Origin: Pseudomonas sp. GM78
Lineage (GTDB): Bacteria; Pseudomonadota; Gammaproteobacteria; Pseudomonadales; Pseudomonadaceae
DNA length: 58,705 nt
Assembly (NCBI RefSeq): GCF_000282475.1
Contig: NZ_AKJF01000070.1
Coordinates: 1 to 58,705, forward strand
Direction: 5' to 3'
The first letter of the stretch is position 1, and every line of letters starts with the position of its first letter. The position numbers and the translations under genes were made by a program. The notes beneath the pieces were generated by a model. The model ran no database searches. It was not told the DNA's origin and was given only the letters and a program-made list of their open reading frames with translations. Positions 27,998 through 40,430 of this stretch are shown piece after piece.

Positions 27998-28335
27998 TGC
28001 GTTCAAATGCTGATTCTGCGGCCTTTCCATGCGCCGCGTAAGGACAAAAATGGCCTCGGACAAAATGTCGCAGCGAACGGAAAAAGCGAGGGGGTTCAGG
28101 TCACTTGTAACGGGGTGTGTTCAAAAGCCCTGATCGGCGACCGACGGCATTTGGCACGACAGCCGGTATCTACCAGCGTTTGCGGCCTGTCAGTCAGCCG
28201 ATGGGGCGAGCACATCGCGCAAGGATGACCTGGAACCGGCACGGGCCAGTTCGCATCGACCAAGCGTAGACCCGAATCCGGGGATTCGAAAGGTGAGGTT
28301 TGCAAGGGTGCGACAATGGGTCGCAAAGGGGAGGG

Positions 28336-28367
28336 GAACTACCGCATTCGAAAGAATGCGGTAGTGC
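28336..28367 (-). terminator. Hairpin after ccoP2, probable terminator
   Basis: A perfect stem ACTACCGCATTC / GAATGCGGTAGT closed by a GAAA (minus: TTTC) tetraloop lies about 18 bases past the ccoP2 stop. The following minus-strand sequence is pyrimidine-rich (TTCCCCTCCCCTTT) rather than a pure T-run. Confidence 0.65.
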
Positions 28368-28382
28368 CGGTGTTGCGGATCA

Positions 28383-29333
28383 TTACTTTTTGCTTTCGAC
28401 TTGCAGGTTTTGTGTATTCAGTCCGTGCGATAGGCTGTACACATAAGCAGCTAGCAATTGTACTTTGTCGTTGCCGAGCAACTCATTTTGCGCTGGCATG
28501 TGGCCTTGACGGCCGTGGCGGATGGTCTGCTCGAGCTGGGTCAGGCTGGTGCCGTAGATGAAGCCGGCCGGGTGCGTCAGGTTCGGTGCGCCCATGGCAG
28601 CAGTGCCTTGGCCGTTTGCACCGTGACAGGCGGTGCAGGTGGTGCTGAACGCTTGTTGTCCGGCTTGCAGATCCGCCTTGTTGTCCGCCGGCAATGGCAG
28701 CCCGGCCAGTTCGTGGCGCACATAGGCGGCGACGTTTTTCACCCCCGCGTCCCCCAGTACTTCGCCCCAGGCCGGCATCGCCGCCATGCGTCCACCCAGG
28801 ATGGTGGTCTTGATGGTGTCGGCGTCGCCGCCCCAGCGCCAGTCACTGTCCGCCAGGTTGGGGAAGCCGAATGCACCCTTGGCATCCGAGCCGTGGCACA
28901 CCGAACAGTTGGAGGCGAACAGGCGCCCACCCATTTTCAGCGCTTGCGGGTCCTTGGCCACTTCCTCCACCGGCATGGCGGCGAATTTGGCGAAGATCGG
29001 CCCGAATCGGGCGTCGGCCCTGTCCATCTCCTTTTCCCATTCGTGCACGCCGGTCCAGCCGTTCTCATAACCGGGCAGGATGCCTTTCCAGTTACCCAGG
29101 CCGGGATAGAGGATCAGGTAGCCGACGGCAAACACCAGGGTGCCGGCGAACAGCATGAACCACCATTGCGGCAACGGGTTGTCGTACTCCTCGATGCCGT
29201 CGAAGCTGTGGCCCATGGTCTGGTCGACGCTGCCCTTGGTTTCGCCCTTGCGGGTGCCGATCAGCAGCCAGGTCAGGCCGATCAGGCTGCCGATGGTCAG
29301 TACGCAGATCCACGTACTCCAGAAAGTGGTCAT
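28383..29333 (-). CDS. ccoP: cbb3 oxidase dihaem cytochrome c subunit CcoP2
   Basis: A 316-residue paralogue of CcoP1 with two N-terminal helices and haem c sites [14 protein letters not shown] and [16 protein letters not shown]. It lacks about 14 residues found in CcoP1 between ILPGY and GWTGVHEW, and its C-terminal tail differs ([11 protein letters not shown]). It ends ccoNOQP-2 and overlaps ccoQ2 by four bases. Confidence 0.95.
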   Translation of the reverse strand: MTTFWSTWICVLTIGSLIGLTWLLIGTRKGETKGSVDQTMGHSFDGIEEYDNPLPQWWFMLFAGTLVFAVGYLILYPGLGNWKGILPGYENGWTGVHEWEKEMDRADARFGPIFAKFAAMPVEEVAKDPQALKMGGRLFASNCSVCHGSDAKGAFGFPNLADSDWRWGGDADTIKTTILGGRMAAMPAWGEVLGDAGVKNVAAYVRHELAGLPLPADNKADLQAGQQAFSTTCTACHGANGQGTAAMGAPNLTHPAGFIYGTSLTQLEQTIRHGRQGHMPAQNELLGNDKVQLLAAYVYSLSHGLNTQNLQVESKK

Positions 29334-29527
29334 GGCCGGGTGCTCCTTGTGGCGGATTCTTCGGGGGTCTCGGCTTGTGGTTCATCGGCGAACGGCAGCA
29401 GGCGCGCTTCGGCGAATTGCGGGCTGCGCTTGGCGTTGAACACCCACAGCGTCAGGCCGACGAAGGCCACGAACACCACGACGGTGCCCAGGCCGCGGAT
29501 CATTCCAGTACTTATTTCAACGACCAT
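29330..29527 (-). CDS. ccoQ: cbb3 oxidase small subunit CcoQ2
   Basis: A 65-residue protein with one membrane helix ([22 protein letters not shown]) and a more acidic tail than CcoQ1. The start could be ATG 29527, giving seven extra N-terminal residues relative to the MIRGLG conserved in CcoQ1. It lies between ccoO2 and ccoP2. Confidence 0.88.
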   Translation of the reverse strand: MVVEISTGMIRGLGTVVVFVAFVGLTLWVFNAKRSPQFAEARLLPFADEPQAETPEESATRSTRP

Positions 29528-29530
29528 GGC

Positions 29531-30139
29531 TCACCTCTTGCTCTTGATCGCAGTGCCGAGCACTTGCAGGTAGGCGACCAGCGCGTCCATTTCGGATTTG
29601 CCCTTGAGCGAAGCGACGGCGCCGCTGATGTCTTCGTCGGTGTACGGCACACCCAGGGTGCGCATCGTCTTGAGCTTGGTTTCGGTGTGGCCGCTGTCGA
29701 CCGGGTTGGCCACCAGCCACGGGTAGGCCGGCATCTTCGATTCCGGCACCACGTTGCGCGGGTTGTACAAGTGCGCGCGGTGCCAGTCATCGGAGTAACG
29801 CGCGCCCACCCGGGCCAGGTCCGGACCGGTGCGTTTCGAACCCCAGAGGAACGGGTGATCCCACACGCTTTCACCGGCTACCGAGTAGTGTCCGTAGCGT
29901 TCGGTCTCGGCGCGAAACGGGCGGATCATCTGCGAGTGGCAACCGACACAGCCTTCGCGGATATAGATGTCGCGACCTTCCAGTTGCAGTGCGGTGTAGG
30001 GCTTCATGCCTTCCACAGGTTTGTTGGTCACGTCCTGGAAGAACAGCGGGACGATCTGGGTCAGGCCGCCGACGCTCACGGCGAGGATCATCAGTAGCAG
30101 CAACAGGCCGACGTTTTTCTCGATTGTTTCGTGTTTCAT
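29531..30139 (-). CDS. ccoO: cbb3 oxidase monohaem cytochrome c subunit CcoO2
   Basis: A 202-residue paralogue of CcoO1, collinear along its whole length. It has an N-terminal helix, the haem site [12 protein letters not shown], and an [18 protein letters not shown] block. It differs from CcoO1 mostly in the C-terminal third. It starts ten bases after the ccoN2 stop. Confidence 0.95.
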   Translation of the reverse strand: MKHETIEKNVGLLLLLMILAVSVGGLTQIVPLFFQDVTNKPVEGMKPYTALQLEGRDIYIREGCVGCHSQMIRPFRAETERYGHYSVAGESVWDHPFLWGSKRTGPDLARVGARYSDDWHRAHLYNPRNVVPESKMPAYPWLVANPVDSGHTETKLKTMRTLGVPYTDEDISGAVASLKGKSEMDALVAYLQVLGTAIKSKR

Positions 30140-30149
30140 GGCGGACTCC

Positions 30150-31574
30150 TCAGGCCATCTGCGCGGCAGCGACGACGTCGGCAGGCTGCGAGGCCCGCAC
30201 GGTGCGCCAGGTGTTGTAGGCCATCAGCAACATGCCGCTGAGGAAAATCGCCCCGCCCACCAGCCGCACGACGAAGCCCGGATGGCTGGCCACCAGGGTC
30301 TCGACGAAGGAGTAGGTCAGCGTGCCGTCCTCGTTCACCGCACGCCACATCAGGCCTTGGGCGATGCCGTTGACCCACATCGAGGCGATGTACAGCACGG
30401 TGCCGATGGTGGCGAGCCAGAAGTGCGCGTTGATCAGGCCGATGCTGTGCATCTGCTCGCGCCCGAAGACTTTGGGGATCATGTGGTAAAGCGCACCGAT
30501 GGAGATCATCGCCACCCAGCCAAGCGCGCCGGCATGCACGTGGCCGATGGTCCAGTCGGTGTAGTGGGAGAGGGCGTTGACGGTCTTGATCGCCATCATC
30601 GGCCCTTCGAAGGTCGACATGCCGTAGAACGCCAGCGACACTACGAGGAAACGCAGGATCGGGTCGCTGCGCAACTTATGCCAGGCGCCTGACAGCGTCA
30701 TCATGCCGTTGATCATCCCGCCCCAGCTCGGCGCCAGGAGGATCAGCGACATCACCATGCCCAGCGACTGCGCCCAGTCCGGCAAGGCGGTGTAGTGCAG
30801 GTGGTGGGGACCGGCCCAGATGTACAGGGTGATCAGTGCCCAGAAGTGCACGATCGACAGGCGATAGGAATACACCGGACGCTCGGCCTGTTTCGGCACG
30901 AAGTAGTACATCATCCCGAGGAAGCCGGCGGTGAGGAAAAAGCCTACGGCGTTGTGGCCGTACCACCATTGCACCATCGCATCGGTGGCACCGGAGTACA
31001 GCGAGTAGGACTTGGTGAAGCTGACCGGCAATTCCATGTTGTTGACGATGTGCAGGATCGCCACGGTGACGATGAAGCCACCGAAGAACCAGTTGCCGAC
31101 ATAGATGTGCTTGGTCTTGCGCTGCATGATCGTGCCGAAGAACACGATGGCGTAGGCGACCCAGACGATGGTGATCAGGATGTCGATCGGCCATTCCAGC
31201 TCGGCGTATTCCTTGGAACTGGTGTAGCCCAATGGCAGGCTGATCGCCGCCAGGACAATCACCAGTTGCCAGCCCCAGAAGCAGAACGCGGCGATTTTCG
31301 GTGCAAACAGCTGGGCCTGGCAGGTGCGTTGCACTGAATAGAACGAACTGGCGAACAGGGCGCAGCCACCGAAGGCGAAGATCACCGCGTTAGTGTGCAG
31401 CGGGCGCAGGCGGCCGAAGCTGGTCCAGGGCAAATTGAAGTTGAGCTCGGGCCAAACCAATTGGGCCGCGAGAAAAACCCCGAGCCCCATGCCGACGATG
31501 CCCCACACCACCGTCATAATGGCGAATTGGCGGACCACCTTATAGTTGTAGGCGGTACTGATAGAAGTGTTCAT
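30150..31574 (-). CDS. ccoN: cbb3 cytochrome c oxidase catalytic subunit CcoN2
   Basis: A 474-residue catalytic subunit closely similar to CcoN1, with identical core motifs ([48 protein letters not shown]). ATG 31574 ([15 protein letters not shown]) is chosen over a longer frame to 31622. First gene of ccoNOQP-2. A perfect Anr box lies 120 bases upstream, inside the divergent hydrolase gene, so this copy is expected to be the low-oxygen-induced oxidase. Confidence 0.96.
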   Translation of the reverse strand: MNTSISTAYNYKVVRQFAIMTVVWGIVGMGLGVFLAAQLVWPELNFNLPWTSFGRLRPLHTNAVIFAFGGCALFASSFYSVQRTCQAQLFAPKIAAFCFWGWQLVIVLAAISLPLGYTSSKEYAELEWPIDILITIVWVAYAIVFFGTIMQRKTKHIYVGNWFFGGFIVTVAILHIVNNMELPVSFTKSYSLYSGATDAMVQWWYGHNAVGFFLTAGFLGMMYYFVPKQAERPVYSYRLSIVHFWALITLYIWAGPHHLHYTALPDWAQSLGMVMSLILLAPSWGGMINGMMTLSGAWHKLRSDPILRFLVVSLAFYGMSTFEGPMMAIKTVNALSHYTDWTIGHVHAGALGWVAMISIGALYHMIPKVFGREQMHSIGLINAHFWLATIGTVLYIASMWVNGIAQGLMWRAVNEDGTLTYSFVETLVASHPGFVVRLVGGAIFLSGMLLMAYNTWRTVRASQPADVVAAAQMA

Positions 31575-31668
31575 GGTTCCCCATCCACGGTTCAGCCGAA
31601 GTGGGCGCGCAGCGCTTGGCAACGTCCCCTTCGCCTGGAGTTATAGGCAGACTAAAAGCGAGGCAAGC

Positions 31669-32343
31669 ATGGACAAACAGCACAAGGCCGGTATTGACGG
31701 GGATCAATGGGCGCAGTGCGTACGCGAACAGGGATGGCTGTGGGATGCGGCTTCGGGCAAGGCCTCGGCGACCCTGATCCTGGCCCACGGCGCCGGTGCG
31801 CCGATGGACAGTGACTGGATGAACAACATGGCTGCACGCCTTGTGGCACAAGGCGTCAACGTATTGCGATTTGAATTTCCGTACATGGCGCAGCGGCGCG
31901 TCGACGGCGGCAAACGCCCGCCCAATCCGATGCCAAAGTTGCTGGAATGCTGGCGCGAGGTGTATGTCCAGGTGCGACGCCACGTCACTGGGCCTTTGGC
32001 CATTGGCGGCAAGTCCATGGGCGGGCGGGTGGCCAGTATGCTGGCCGATGAATTGGGTGCCGATGCGTTGGTGTGCCTGGGTTATCCGTTTTATGCGGTG
32101 GGCAAGCCGGAGAAACCGCGTGTGGAACATCTGGTGTCGCTGAAGACGCGTACGCTGATCGTGCAGGGGGAGCGCGATGCGTTGGGCAATCGTGAGGCGG
32201 TCGAGGGCTACACGCTGTCACCGAGTATCGAGGTGTTATGGCTGGAGGCGGGGGATCATGATTTGAAGCCTTTGAAGGCTTCCGGGTTTAGCCATGAACA
32301 GCATTTGGCGACTGCGGCGAGTCGGGTGGCTGCGTTTCTGTAG
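31669..32343 (+). CDS. Alpha/beta hydrolase family protein (KANL3/Tex30-like)
   Basis: A 224-residue small alpha/beta hydrolase. ATLILAHGAGAPMDS holds the oxyanion-hole His-Gly segment, GGKSMGGRVASM is the nucleophile elbow (GxSxG-type with Ser), and a late Asp/His pair (GERDALG, EAGDHDLKPL) completes the triad. No signal peptide. ATG 31669 follows GCGAGG; an upstream extension to 31567 would run over the ccoN2 start. Its first 40 bases carry the Anr box for ccoN2. The substrate is unknown. Confidence 0.82.
   Translation: MDKQHKAGIDGDQWAQCVREQGWLWDAASGKASATLILAHGAGAPMDSDWMNNMAARLVAQGVNVLRFEFPYMAQRRVDGGKRPPNPMPKLLECWREVYVQVRRHVTGPLAIGGKSMGGRVASMLADELGADALVCLGYPFYAVGKPEKPRVEHLVSLKTRTLIVQGERDALGNREAVEGYTLSPSIEVLWLEAGDHDLKPLKASGFSHEQHLATAASRVAAFL
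31694..31707 (-). promoter_or_regulatory. Anr box for ccoNOQP-2
   Basis: TTGAC-GGGG-ATCAA (minus strand TTGAT-CCCC-GTCAA) is a full match to the Anr consensus. It is 120 bases upstream of ccoN2 and lies inside the coding start of the divergent hydrolase gene. Confidence 0.75.
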
Positions 32344-32456
32344 GGTACTCGTCCCGGTTCTCCGCACACTTTGTAGTTGTAAAAGTGTGCAGCGAAGTTC
32401 TGCCAGTTACGTATTTGTTCGAAAAGCGCAGAGATTGTGACGGTTGGCATCCAAGC

Positions 32457-32600
32457 CTACTTTGTAATAGGTAGCCTGCCAGTGATCACAAATTTATCGA
32501 ACACTTTCTGCCCATCACGCGCGGCTTGCCGAACATCAAGGAATGTCAGCTCATCGCGGACAGCCTTTTTGTTGGGTTTGTCCTTTCTGGTGGTGGTCAT
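32457..32600 (-). CDS. Small hypothetical protein, 47 residues
   Basis: The frame begins at ATG 32600 with CGGAG six bases upstream and reads MTTTRKDKPNKKAVRDEL, then a hydrophilic body ending FVITGRLPITK. It is basic, has no membrane segment, and is shorter than any family I recognise. The good ribosome binding site supports translation. It may be a small regulatory protein or a remnant. Confidence 0.45.
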   Translation of the reverse strand: MTTTRKDKPNKKAVRDELTFLDVRQAARDGQKVFDKFVITGRLPITK

Positions 32601-32745
32601 ATGAGACTCCGAAAGGTTAAGCATTTTACCGGCAAACAATAGAACTCGGTCCCGAGGCGGGCAAGTCGGTGGCTTCTGGCGCAATTGTAGGCAGGGGCTC
32701 ATAGACGTGTAGTCTGGATATCGTCGCCAGCTTCCATGGCCTCTT

Positions 32746-32832
32746 CGCGGGCAAGCCCGCTCCCACATTGATTAGTGGTGCTGCTCGATTTTGTGAGCAA
32801 TGCAAAACCCTGTGGGAGCGGGCTTGCCCGCG
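32746..32832. repeat. REPIN-like inverted pair, group A
   Basis: CGCGGGCAAGCCCGCTCCCA (32746) and its inverse (to 32832) lie between the small ORF and aer. Confidence 0.9.
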
Positions 32833-32869
32833 AAGGCGGCCTGATCGACAACATGTTTTTCAGAGTGAT

Positions 32870-32907
32870 AAAAAACCCGGAAGCTTTCGCAATCCGGGTT
32901 TTGTTTT
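32870..32907 (-). terminator. Intrinsic terminator of aer
   Basis: The stem AAAACCCGGA / TCCGGGTTTT has a short AGCTTTCGCA-type loop. On the minus strand it runs into TTTTTTATC. It lies just past the aer stop at 32919. Confidence 0.85.
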
Positions 32908-32918
32908 TCCAGCATCAG

Positions 32919-34484
32919 TCAGCGGTTAAACCGCTCCACCAACGAATACTGCGTATTCGCCGTCTTGGTCAGCTCTTCACTGAGCAACGCCGAGTTCTGC
33001 GCCTGTTCCGAGGTTTGGTCCGCCAGTGCCGAGATGTTGCTGATGTTGCGGCTGATTTCTTCGGCCACGGCGCTTTGCTCTTCGGTCGCGGCGGCGATCT
33101 GGGTGGTCATGTCGGTGATGTTGGCCACCGCTTCACTGATCCCCACCAGGGCCTGATCCGCTTCCAGCACCCGCGCCACGCCTTCTTCGGCCTGGCGATG
33201 CCCGGCTTCCATGGTTTGCACCGCGGTGCCCGCGGTTTGCTGGAGCTTGGCGATCAGGGCGTGGATCTGCCCGGTGGATTCGCTGGTGCGTTGGGCCAGC
33301 TGGCGAACTTCGTCGGCCACTACCGCAAAACCACGACCCATCTCGCCGGCACGCGCCGCTTCAATGGCCGCGTTCAGTGCCAGCAGGTTGGTCTGGTCGG
33401 CGATGCCTTTGATCACGTCGACCACGCCGCCGATTTCGTTGCTGTCCTTGGCCAGTTGCGTCACGGTCAGGCCGGTCTCGCCCACCACCACCGAGAGGCG
33501 CTGAATGGCTTCGCGGGTTTCCCCGGCGATATCGCGACCACGACCGGTCAGGCGGTTGGCTTCCTGGGTGGCGTCAGCGGTGCGTTGCACGTGGCTGGCG
33601 ACTTCCTGGGTGGTGGCGGCCATCTGGTTGACGGCGGTGGCCACCTGTTCAGTCTCGATGCGTTGGCGTTCAAGGCCGCTGGAGCTGTTGTGCGCCAGGG
33701 CGTCGGATTGCTTCGCCTGGTCGGTCAGGTGCTCGGCGGTGTCCTGCAGGCGGGTCAGGCAGGTTTTCAGGCGGGCTTCCTGGCTGAGTATCGACATTTC
33801 CAGGCGTGCCTGGGCACCGCGGCTGTCGGTGTACATCTGCGCGATCAGCGGGTCGGACGTGGTCTGCTCGGCCAGGCGCAGCAAACGCTTGATGCCGCGT
33901 TGCTGCCAGCCCAGGCCCAACAGGCCCAGCGGCACCGAAAGAGCGGCCGCCAGGGCAAAGCCCCACTGCGAGTTCAGTGTCGCGCCGATCATGAAGCTCA
34001 ACTGGCTGACCAGGATGAAAGGCAGCCAGTCCTGCAGCACCGGCAACCATTTATCGGTGGCCGGGATGGCGGGCTTGCCCTGGTTGATGCGTTGATACAG
34101 CGCTTCGGCGCGGCGAATCTGTTCGGCGGTGGGCTTGACCCGCACCGACTCGTAACCGATGACTTGATTGCCTTCGAAGACCGGCGTCACGTAGGCGTTA
34201 ACCCAATAGTGGTCACCGCTCTTGCAGCGATTCTTGACAATGCCCATCCATGGCAAGCCTTGTTTGAGTGTGTCCCACATGTGCGCGAAGACCGCAGCGG
34301 GTACGTCTGGGTGACGCACCAGGTTATGCGGCGCCCGGATCAGTTCCTCACGCGAAAACCCGCTGATCTCGACGAAAGCGTCGTTGCAGTAGGTGATCAT
34401 GCCCTTGGCATCGGTGGTGGAGATCAACCGTTGCTGAGCCGGAAAGGTCCGTTCGCGTTGGGTGATGGGCTGGTTATTACGCAT
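32919..34484 (-). CDS. aer: Aerotaxis receptor Aer (PAS-containing methyl-accepting protein)
   Basis: A 521-residue chemoreceptor. The N-terminal PAS domain (about 10-120; [38 protein letters not shown]) binds FAD in this family. A central hydrophobic hairpin (about 150-190) anchors it to the membrane, and a HAMP-like and long coiled-coil signalling domain contains the invariant hairpin tip ([20 protein letters not shown] and [19 protein letters not shown]). It senses redox or oxygen through FAD and drives CheA. Position next to cco and acnA matches P. aeruginosa. Confidence 0.92.
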   Translation of the reverse strand: MRNNQPITQRERTFPAQQRLISTTDAKGMITYCNDAFVEISGFSREELIRAPHNLVRHPDVPAAVFAHMWDTLKQGLPWMGIVKNRCKSGDHYWVNAYVTPVFEGNQVIGYESVRVKPTAEQIRRAEALYQRINQGKPAIPATDKWLPVLQDWLPFILVSQLSFMIGATLNSQWGFALAAALSVPLGLLGLGWQQRGIKRLLRLAEQTTSDPLIAQMYTDSRGAQARLEMSILSQEARLKTCLTRLQDTAEHLTDQAKQSDALAHNSSSGLERQRIETEQVATAVNQMAATTQEVASHVQRTADATQEANRLTGRGRDIAGETREAIQRLSVVVGETGLTVTQLAKDSNEIGGVVDVIKGIADQTNLLALNAAIEAARAGEMGRGFAVVADEVRQLAQRTSESTGQIHALIAKLQQTAGTAVQTMEAGHRQAEEGVARVLEADQALVGISEAVANITDMTTQIAAATEEQSAVAEEISRNISNISALADQTSEQAQNSALLSEELTKTANTQYSLVERFNR

Positions 34485-34587
34485 ATTTTTTAATCCACAA
34501 GGCTCTCAAGTGCTGTATCGGCATCATTAGCGATTTGTTGAGATTATTTTTCGATAATTAATGACGCGTCGCAAAATGACCATTGCG

Positions 34588-35376
34588 TCAGCCAGCCATC
34601 GGATACGTGAACAATCCGAAGTGCAGCAGGTTTAAGCCAAAGTGTGTGGCGATGGCGGCTGCCAGGCCGCCGAAGCGATATGCCAGTCCGTAGCCAATGC
34701 CCGCCAGGCTGGCCAGCACTGTCCATTCCCAGCCGGCGCCCCAATGCGCAAGCCCGAACAGCAGCGAAGCGATCAGCAGGGCAATGTGGTCGCCATGGGG
34801 CAGGTGTTCGAAGCGCCGGCTCAGGCCGCCTTGCAGGTAGCCGCGAAACAAGGCTTCTTCTACCACCGTCACCAGCAGGAGGTTGTTATTGAGCCATAGC
34901 CATGCTTGCGCCGGCCATTTTGGTGACCATTGCACGATGCCCAGCAGCCAGGCTCCCGCTAGCGTGACGAATGCGGTCAGGCTCAGCGCCAAGGCGCTTG
35001 CCTTTACAACCTGTGCCAGCGAGTGCCGCCCGACAATCCATGGGCATACGAGCAGTAGCCAGAAACCAATCAGCGGTTTGTCCAGATTGAGGTTCATTGA
35101 GAAGGGGACGGCGTTCTCGGTAAAGCGAACCTGGTCGATCATCCTGGCGTTGTAGAACCCCGGCCACCAATGGAGGGCAAGGGCGAGGGTCAGGAGGATG
35201 AACAGGGCATGGCCGAGGTATTGACCATAGTGAAAGCGTTGTTGCCGGGCGGCAAAGCCGGCGAGCAGCAAGAGGATGATAGCGGTGCTTGCGTGGACGG
35301 TCAGTTGACCATAGGTGAGTGCCAGGACGTACCCGGCAGACAGGAGTGTCAGGTACGGCCAGGGCAACACAAGCAT
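34588..35376 (-). CDS. CPBP-family intramembrane metalloprotease-like protein
   Basis: A 262-residue polytopic protein (about seven helices). It carries the Abi/CPBP motifs: VVEEALFRGYLQGGL with Glu173, Glu174 and Arg178, SLLFGLAHW with the second-motif His, and a C-terminal HFGLNLLH. This family includes glutamic intramembrane proteases of the Rce1 type. No prenylation or bacteriocin genes are nearby, so its substrate is unknown. ATG 35376 follows AAGGAACC. Confidence 0.82.
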   Translation of the reverse strand: MLVLPWPYLTLLSAGYVLALTYGQLTVHASTAIILLLLAGFAARQQRFHYGQYLGHALFILLTLALALHWWPGFYNARMIDQVRFTENAVPFSMNLNLDKPLIGFWLLLVCPWIVGRHSLAQVVKASALALSLTAFVTLAGAWLLGIVQWSPKWPAQAWLWLNNNLLLVTVVEEALFRGYLQGGLSRRFEHLPHGDHIALLIASLLFGLAHWGAGWEWTVLASLAGIGYGLAYRFGGLAAAIATHFGLNLLHFGLFTYPMAG

Positions 35377-35433
35377 GAACGGTTCCTTGTTAGGTCGAAC
35401 ACCCTTCCGAGTGCGTCAGCACAAGAGCGAGTC

Positions 35434-35697
35434 TCAATGCACGGCCGATGACCTTGGAACAGGAACGCGATCAAACCTGGAGACCTCTTTGATCCAGAAT
35501 CGCCGATATTCAGTTTGGTCCGGCGGCAACGGCTTGTGATTTGACCAGGCGTGTCCTGTTTTCAAGCTTTCGCGATACGCCTCCCACTCTTTTTCCTCGG
35601 CGATTTCCTTCGCCGTTTTTTTATCCTCGAACCAACCAAGAACATAAACTTCGCCCTGATCAATGCCATGCTCGATCAAAAGATAGATCTCTTTCAT
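35434..35697 (-). CDS. Hypothetical protein, 87 residues
   Basis: A hydrophilic protein with a regular pattern: MKEIYLLIEHGIDQGEVYVLGWF, then a charged helix (EDKKTAKEIAEEKEWEAYRES) and a Trp/Pro-rich tail. It is noticeably less GC-rich than its neighbours. No membrane segment or known motif. The ribosome binding site is weak (GGG nine bases upstream). It resembles small stand-alone proteins acquired by transfer, but I do not recognise a family. Confidence 0.6.
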   Translation of the reverse strand: MKEIYLLIEHGIDQGEVYVLGWFEDKKTAKEIAEEKEWEAYRESLKTGHAWSNHKPLPPDQTEYRRFWIKEVSRFDRVPVPRSSAVH

Positions 35698-35802
35698 ACG
35701 CTAAACCCATAACGACAAATTCTAAAAATACCCTACCACAGCGTATTGGCCTGACTATCGGCAGGGATTTTCATTTCTTGAGCTTATGCATTGGCAGGGG
35801 AG

Positions 35803-35838
35803 CGTCAGGCGCCGTTACCGAAGTAGCGGCGCCTGAAG
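35803..35838 (-). terminator. Hairpin after acnA, possible terminator
   Basis: A perfect ten-base stem TCAGGCGCCG / CGGCGCCTGA with a 12-base loop lies just past the acnA stop. No T-run follows on the minus strand, so it may be a processing or rho-assisted site. Confidence 0.5.
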
Positions 35839-35860
35839 CAACAACACTATCGTTATAGGG

Positions 35861-38602
<2,742 letters not shown>

Positions 38603-38824
38603 TACGATCACTCCTTTGAGTCCGCACGGCTACGGACTGAGGGAACGGGCAGAGCACTAAACCTAGCCCTGTTTTAAGTAGCTGGCTAATAACTGGACTC
38701 TATGGGCAAGTCCGAGGTTCCGAAGTCGGCTATCATGCGCCGGTTTTCGTGACAGGCTTTGCGCCAGCGCAAGTCTGGGCATCGCGCAGTGGTTGAATGT
38801 TTCGCCATCTGCCCAGGAGTAAGA

Positions 38825-39898
38825 ATGAACACCCTTTTTATGCATTGCCGGCCGGGCTTCGAAGGTGAAGTCTGTTCCGAGATTTCCGACCTCGCCGCTC
38901 AACTGAACGTGGCCGGTTATGCCAAGGCCAAGGCCGCCAGCGCCTGCGCCGAGTTTGTCTGCACCGAGGAAGACGGTGCCGAGCGCCTGATGCGCGGGCA
39001 GCGGTTTGCCAATCTGATCTTCCCGCGCCAGTGGGCCCGGGGGATTTTCATCGACCTGCCGGAGAGTGATCGCATCAGCGTGATCCTCGCGCACCTGGCG
39101 GATTTTCCGACCTGCGGCAGCCTGTGGCTGGAAGTGGTCGACACCAATGATGGCAAGGAGCTGTCGAATTTCTGCAAGAAATTCGAAGGCCCGCTGCGCA
39201 AGGCGCTGACCGGCGCCGGCAAGCTGGTGGACGATGCGAACAAGCCGCGCTTGTTACTGACCTTCAAGAGCGGCCGCGAAGTGTTCGTCGGCCTGGCGGA
39301 GTCGAACAACTCGGCGATGTGGCCGATGGGCATCCCGCGCCTGAAATTCCCCCGCGAGGCGCCGAGCCGTTCGACCTTGAAGCTCGAGGAGGCCTGGCAC
39401 CACTTCATCCCGCGGGATCAGTGGGACGAGCGCCTGCACAGCGACATGACCGGGGTCGACCTGGGCGCTGCGCCCGGCGGCTGGACCTGGCAGCTGGTCA
39501 ACCGCGGCATGCTGGTGACCGCCATCGACAATGGGCCGATGGCTGAAAGTCTGATGGACACCGGCCTGGTGCAGCATTTGATGGCCGACGGTTTCACCTT
39601 CAAGCCCAAGCAGCCGGTGGACTGGATGGTCTGCGACATCGTCGAGAAACCGGCACGCAACGCGGCGATGCTGGAGGAGTGGATCGGCGAGGGGCATTGC
39701 CGCGAGGCGGTGGTCAACCTCAAGCTGCCGATGAAACAGCGCTACGCCGAAGTGAAGCGCTTGCTCGAGCGCATCGCCGATGGTTTCAAGGCGCGGGGCA
39801 TTCGCGTGGAGATCGGCTGCAAGCAGCTGTACCACGACCGTGAGGAAGTGACCTGCCATTTGCGCCGGTTGGATGTAAAAAAGCCAAGATCCCGCTGA
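38825..39898 (+). CDS. rlmM: 23S rRNA 2'-O-ribose methyltransferase RlmM
   Basis: A 357-residue protein. The N-terminal THUMP-like domain (about 1-170) is followed by a Rossmann methyltransferase domain with the SAM loop DLGAAPGGWTWQLVNRG and the catalytic Lys-Asp-Lys-Glu set (KLPMKQRY near the end). RlmM methylates C2498 of 23S rRNA in E. coli. ATG 38825 with AGGAGTAAGA before it is preferred to upstream frames. Confidence 0.92.
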   Translation: MNTLFMHCRPGFEGEVCSEISDLAAQLNVAGYAKAKAASACAEFVCTEEDGAERLMRGQRFANLIFPRQWARGIFIDLPESDRISVILAHLADFPTCGSLWLEVVDTNDGKELSNFCKKFEGPLRKALTGAGKLVDDANKPRLLLTFKSGREVFVGLAESNNSAMWPMGIPRLKFPREAPSRSTLKLEEAWHHFIPRDQWDERLHSDMTGVDLGAAPGGWTWQLVNRGMLVTAIDNGPMAESLMDTGLVQHLMADGFTFKPKQPVDWMVCDIVEKPARNAAMLEEWIGEGHCREAVVNLKLPMKQRYAEVKRLLERIADGFKARGIRVEIGCKQLYHDREEVTCHLRRLDVKKPRSR

Positions 39899-39917
39899 CG
39901 TTTCCGCGACCTGCACC

Positions 39918-40005
39918 CTGTAGGAGCTGCCGCAGGCTGCGATCTTTTGATCTTGCTTTTAAAAGCCAAAGTCAAAAGATCGCAGCCTGCGGCAGCTCCT
40001 ACAGG
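39918..40005. repeat. REPIN-like inverted pair, group C
   Basis: CTGTAGGAGCTGCCGCAGGC (39918) and its inverse (to 40005) are joined by GATCTTTTGATC-type sequence. The same unit occurs at 46115 and 51475; the 46115 copy is next to the RAYT gene. Confidence 0.92.
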
Positions 40006-40070
40006 TGTCGCGGAATTTGTTAAAAGCAGCGGCAATGCGCGACAATACCGGCAAGTTTCAGGAGTTAATC

Positions 40071-40322
40071 ATGAGTGAAATGCTTGATAAGCCGGTAGAC
40101 GGCACCCTCGACGCCACCGGCCTCAATTGCCCGGAGCCGGTGATGATGCTGCACCAGCACATCCGTGACCTGGTGCCTGGCGGCCTGCTCAAGGTGATCG
40201 CCACCGATCCGTCGACCCGCCGCGACATTCCCAAGTTCTGCGTGTTTCTCGACCATGAACTGGTGGGGCAGCATGAAGACGCCGGCACCTACCTTTACTG
40301 GATTCGTAAGAAGTCCGTTTGA
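40071..40322 (+). CDS. tusA: Sulfur-carrier protein TusA
   Basis: An 83-residue TusA/SirA-family protein. The family motif [17 protein letters not shown] contains the persulfide-carrying Cys20. TusA relays sulfur from IscS toward tRNA 2-thiouridine and other acceptors. CAGGAG sits before ATG 40071. Confidence 0.93.
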   Translation: MSEMLDKPVDGTLDATGLNCPEPVMMLHQHIRDLVPGGLLKVIATDPSTRRDIPKFCVFLDHELVGQHEDAGTYLYWIRKKSV

Positions 40323-40336
40323 CCCACACAAAACAA

Positions 40337-40430
40337 CTGTGGGAGCCAGCCTGCTGGCGATTGCTGATTCAACTTCAACATCATTGTTGACTGAAGCACC
40401 GCAATCGCCAGCAGGCTGGCTCCCACAGGG
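40337..40430. repeat. REPIN-like inverted pair, group B variant
   Basis: CTGTGGGAGCCAGCCTGCTG (40337) and its inverse (40401-40430) fill the gap between tusA and the convergent MATE gene. Confidence 0.88.

Larger units (their letters stand above)
27899..28382. other. Intergenic region between the two cbb3 operons
   Basis: These 484 bases hold the ccoP2 terminator hairpin (near 28338-28365), the ccoNOQP-1 promoter region and a one-mismatch Anr box at 27984. No open frame with a convincing start or composition is present, and I see no further repeats. Confidence 0.6.

Noticed and set aside
32256-32450. 64-residue minus-strand frame overlapping the hydrolase 3' end
   Set aside because: Half of it is antisense to a good gene, and I see no ribosome site.
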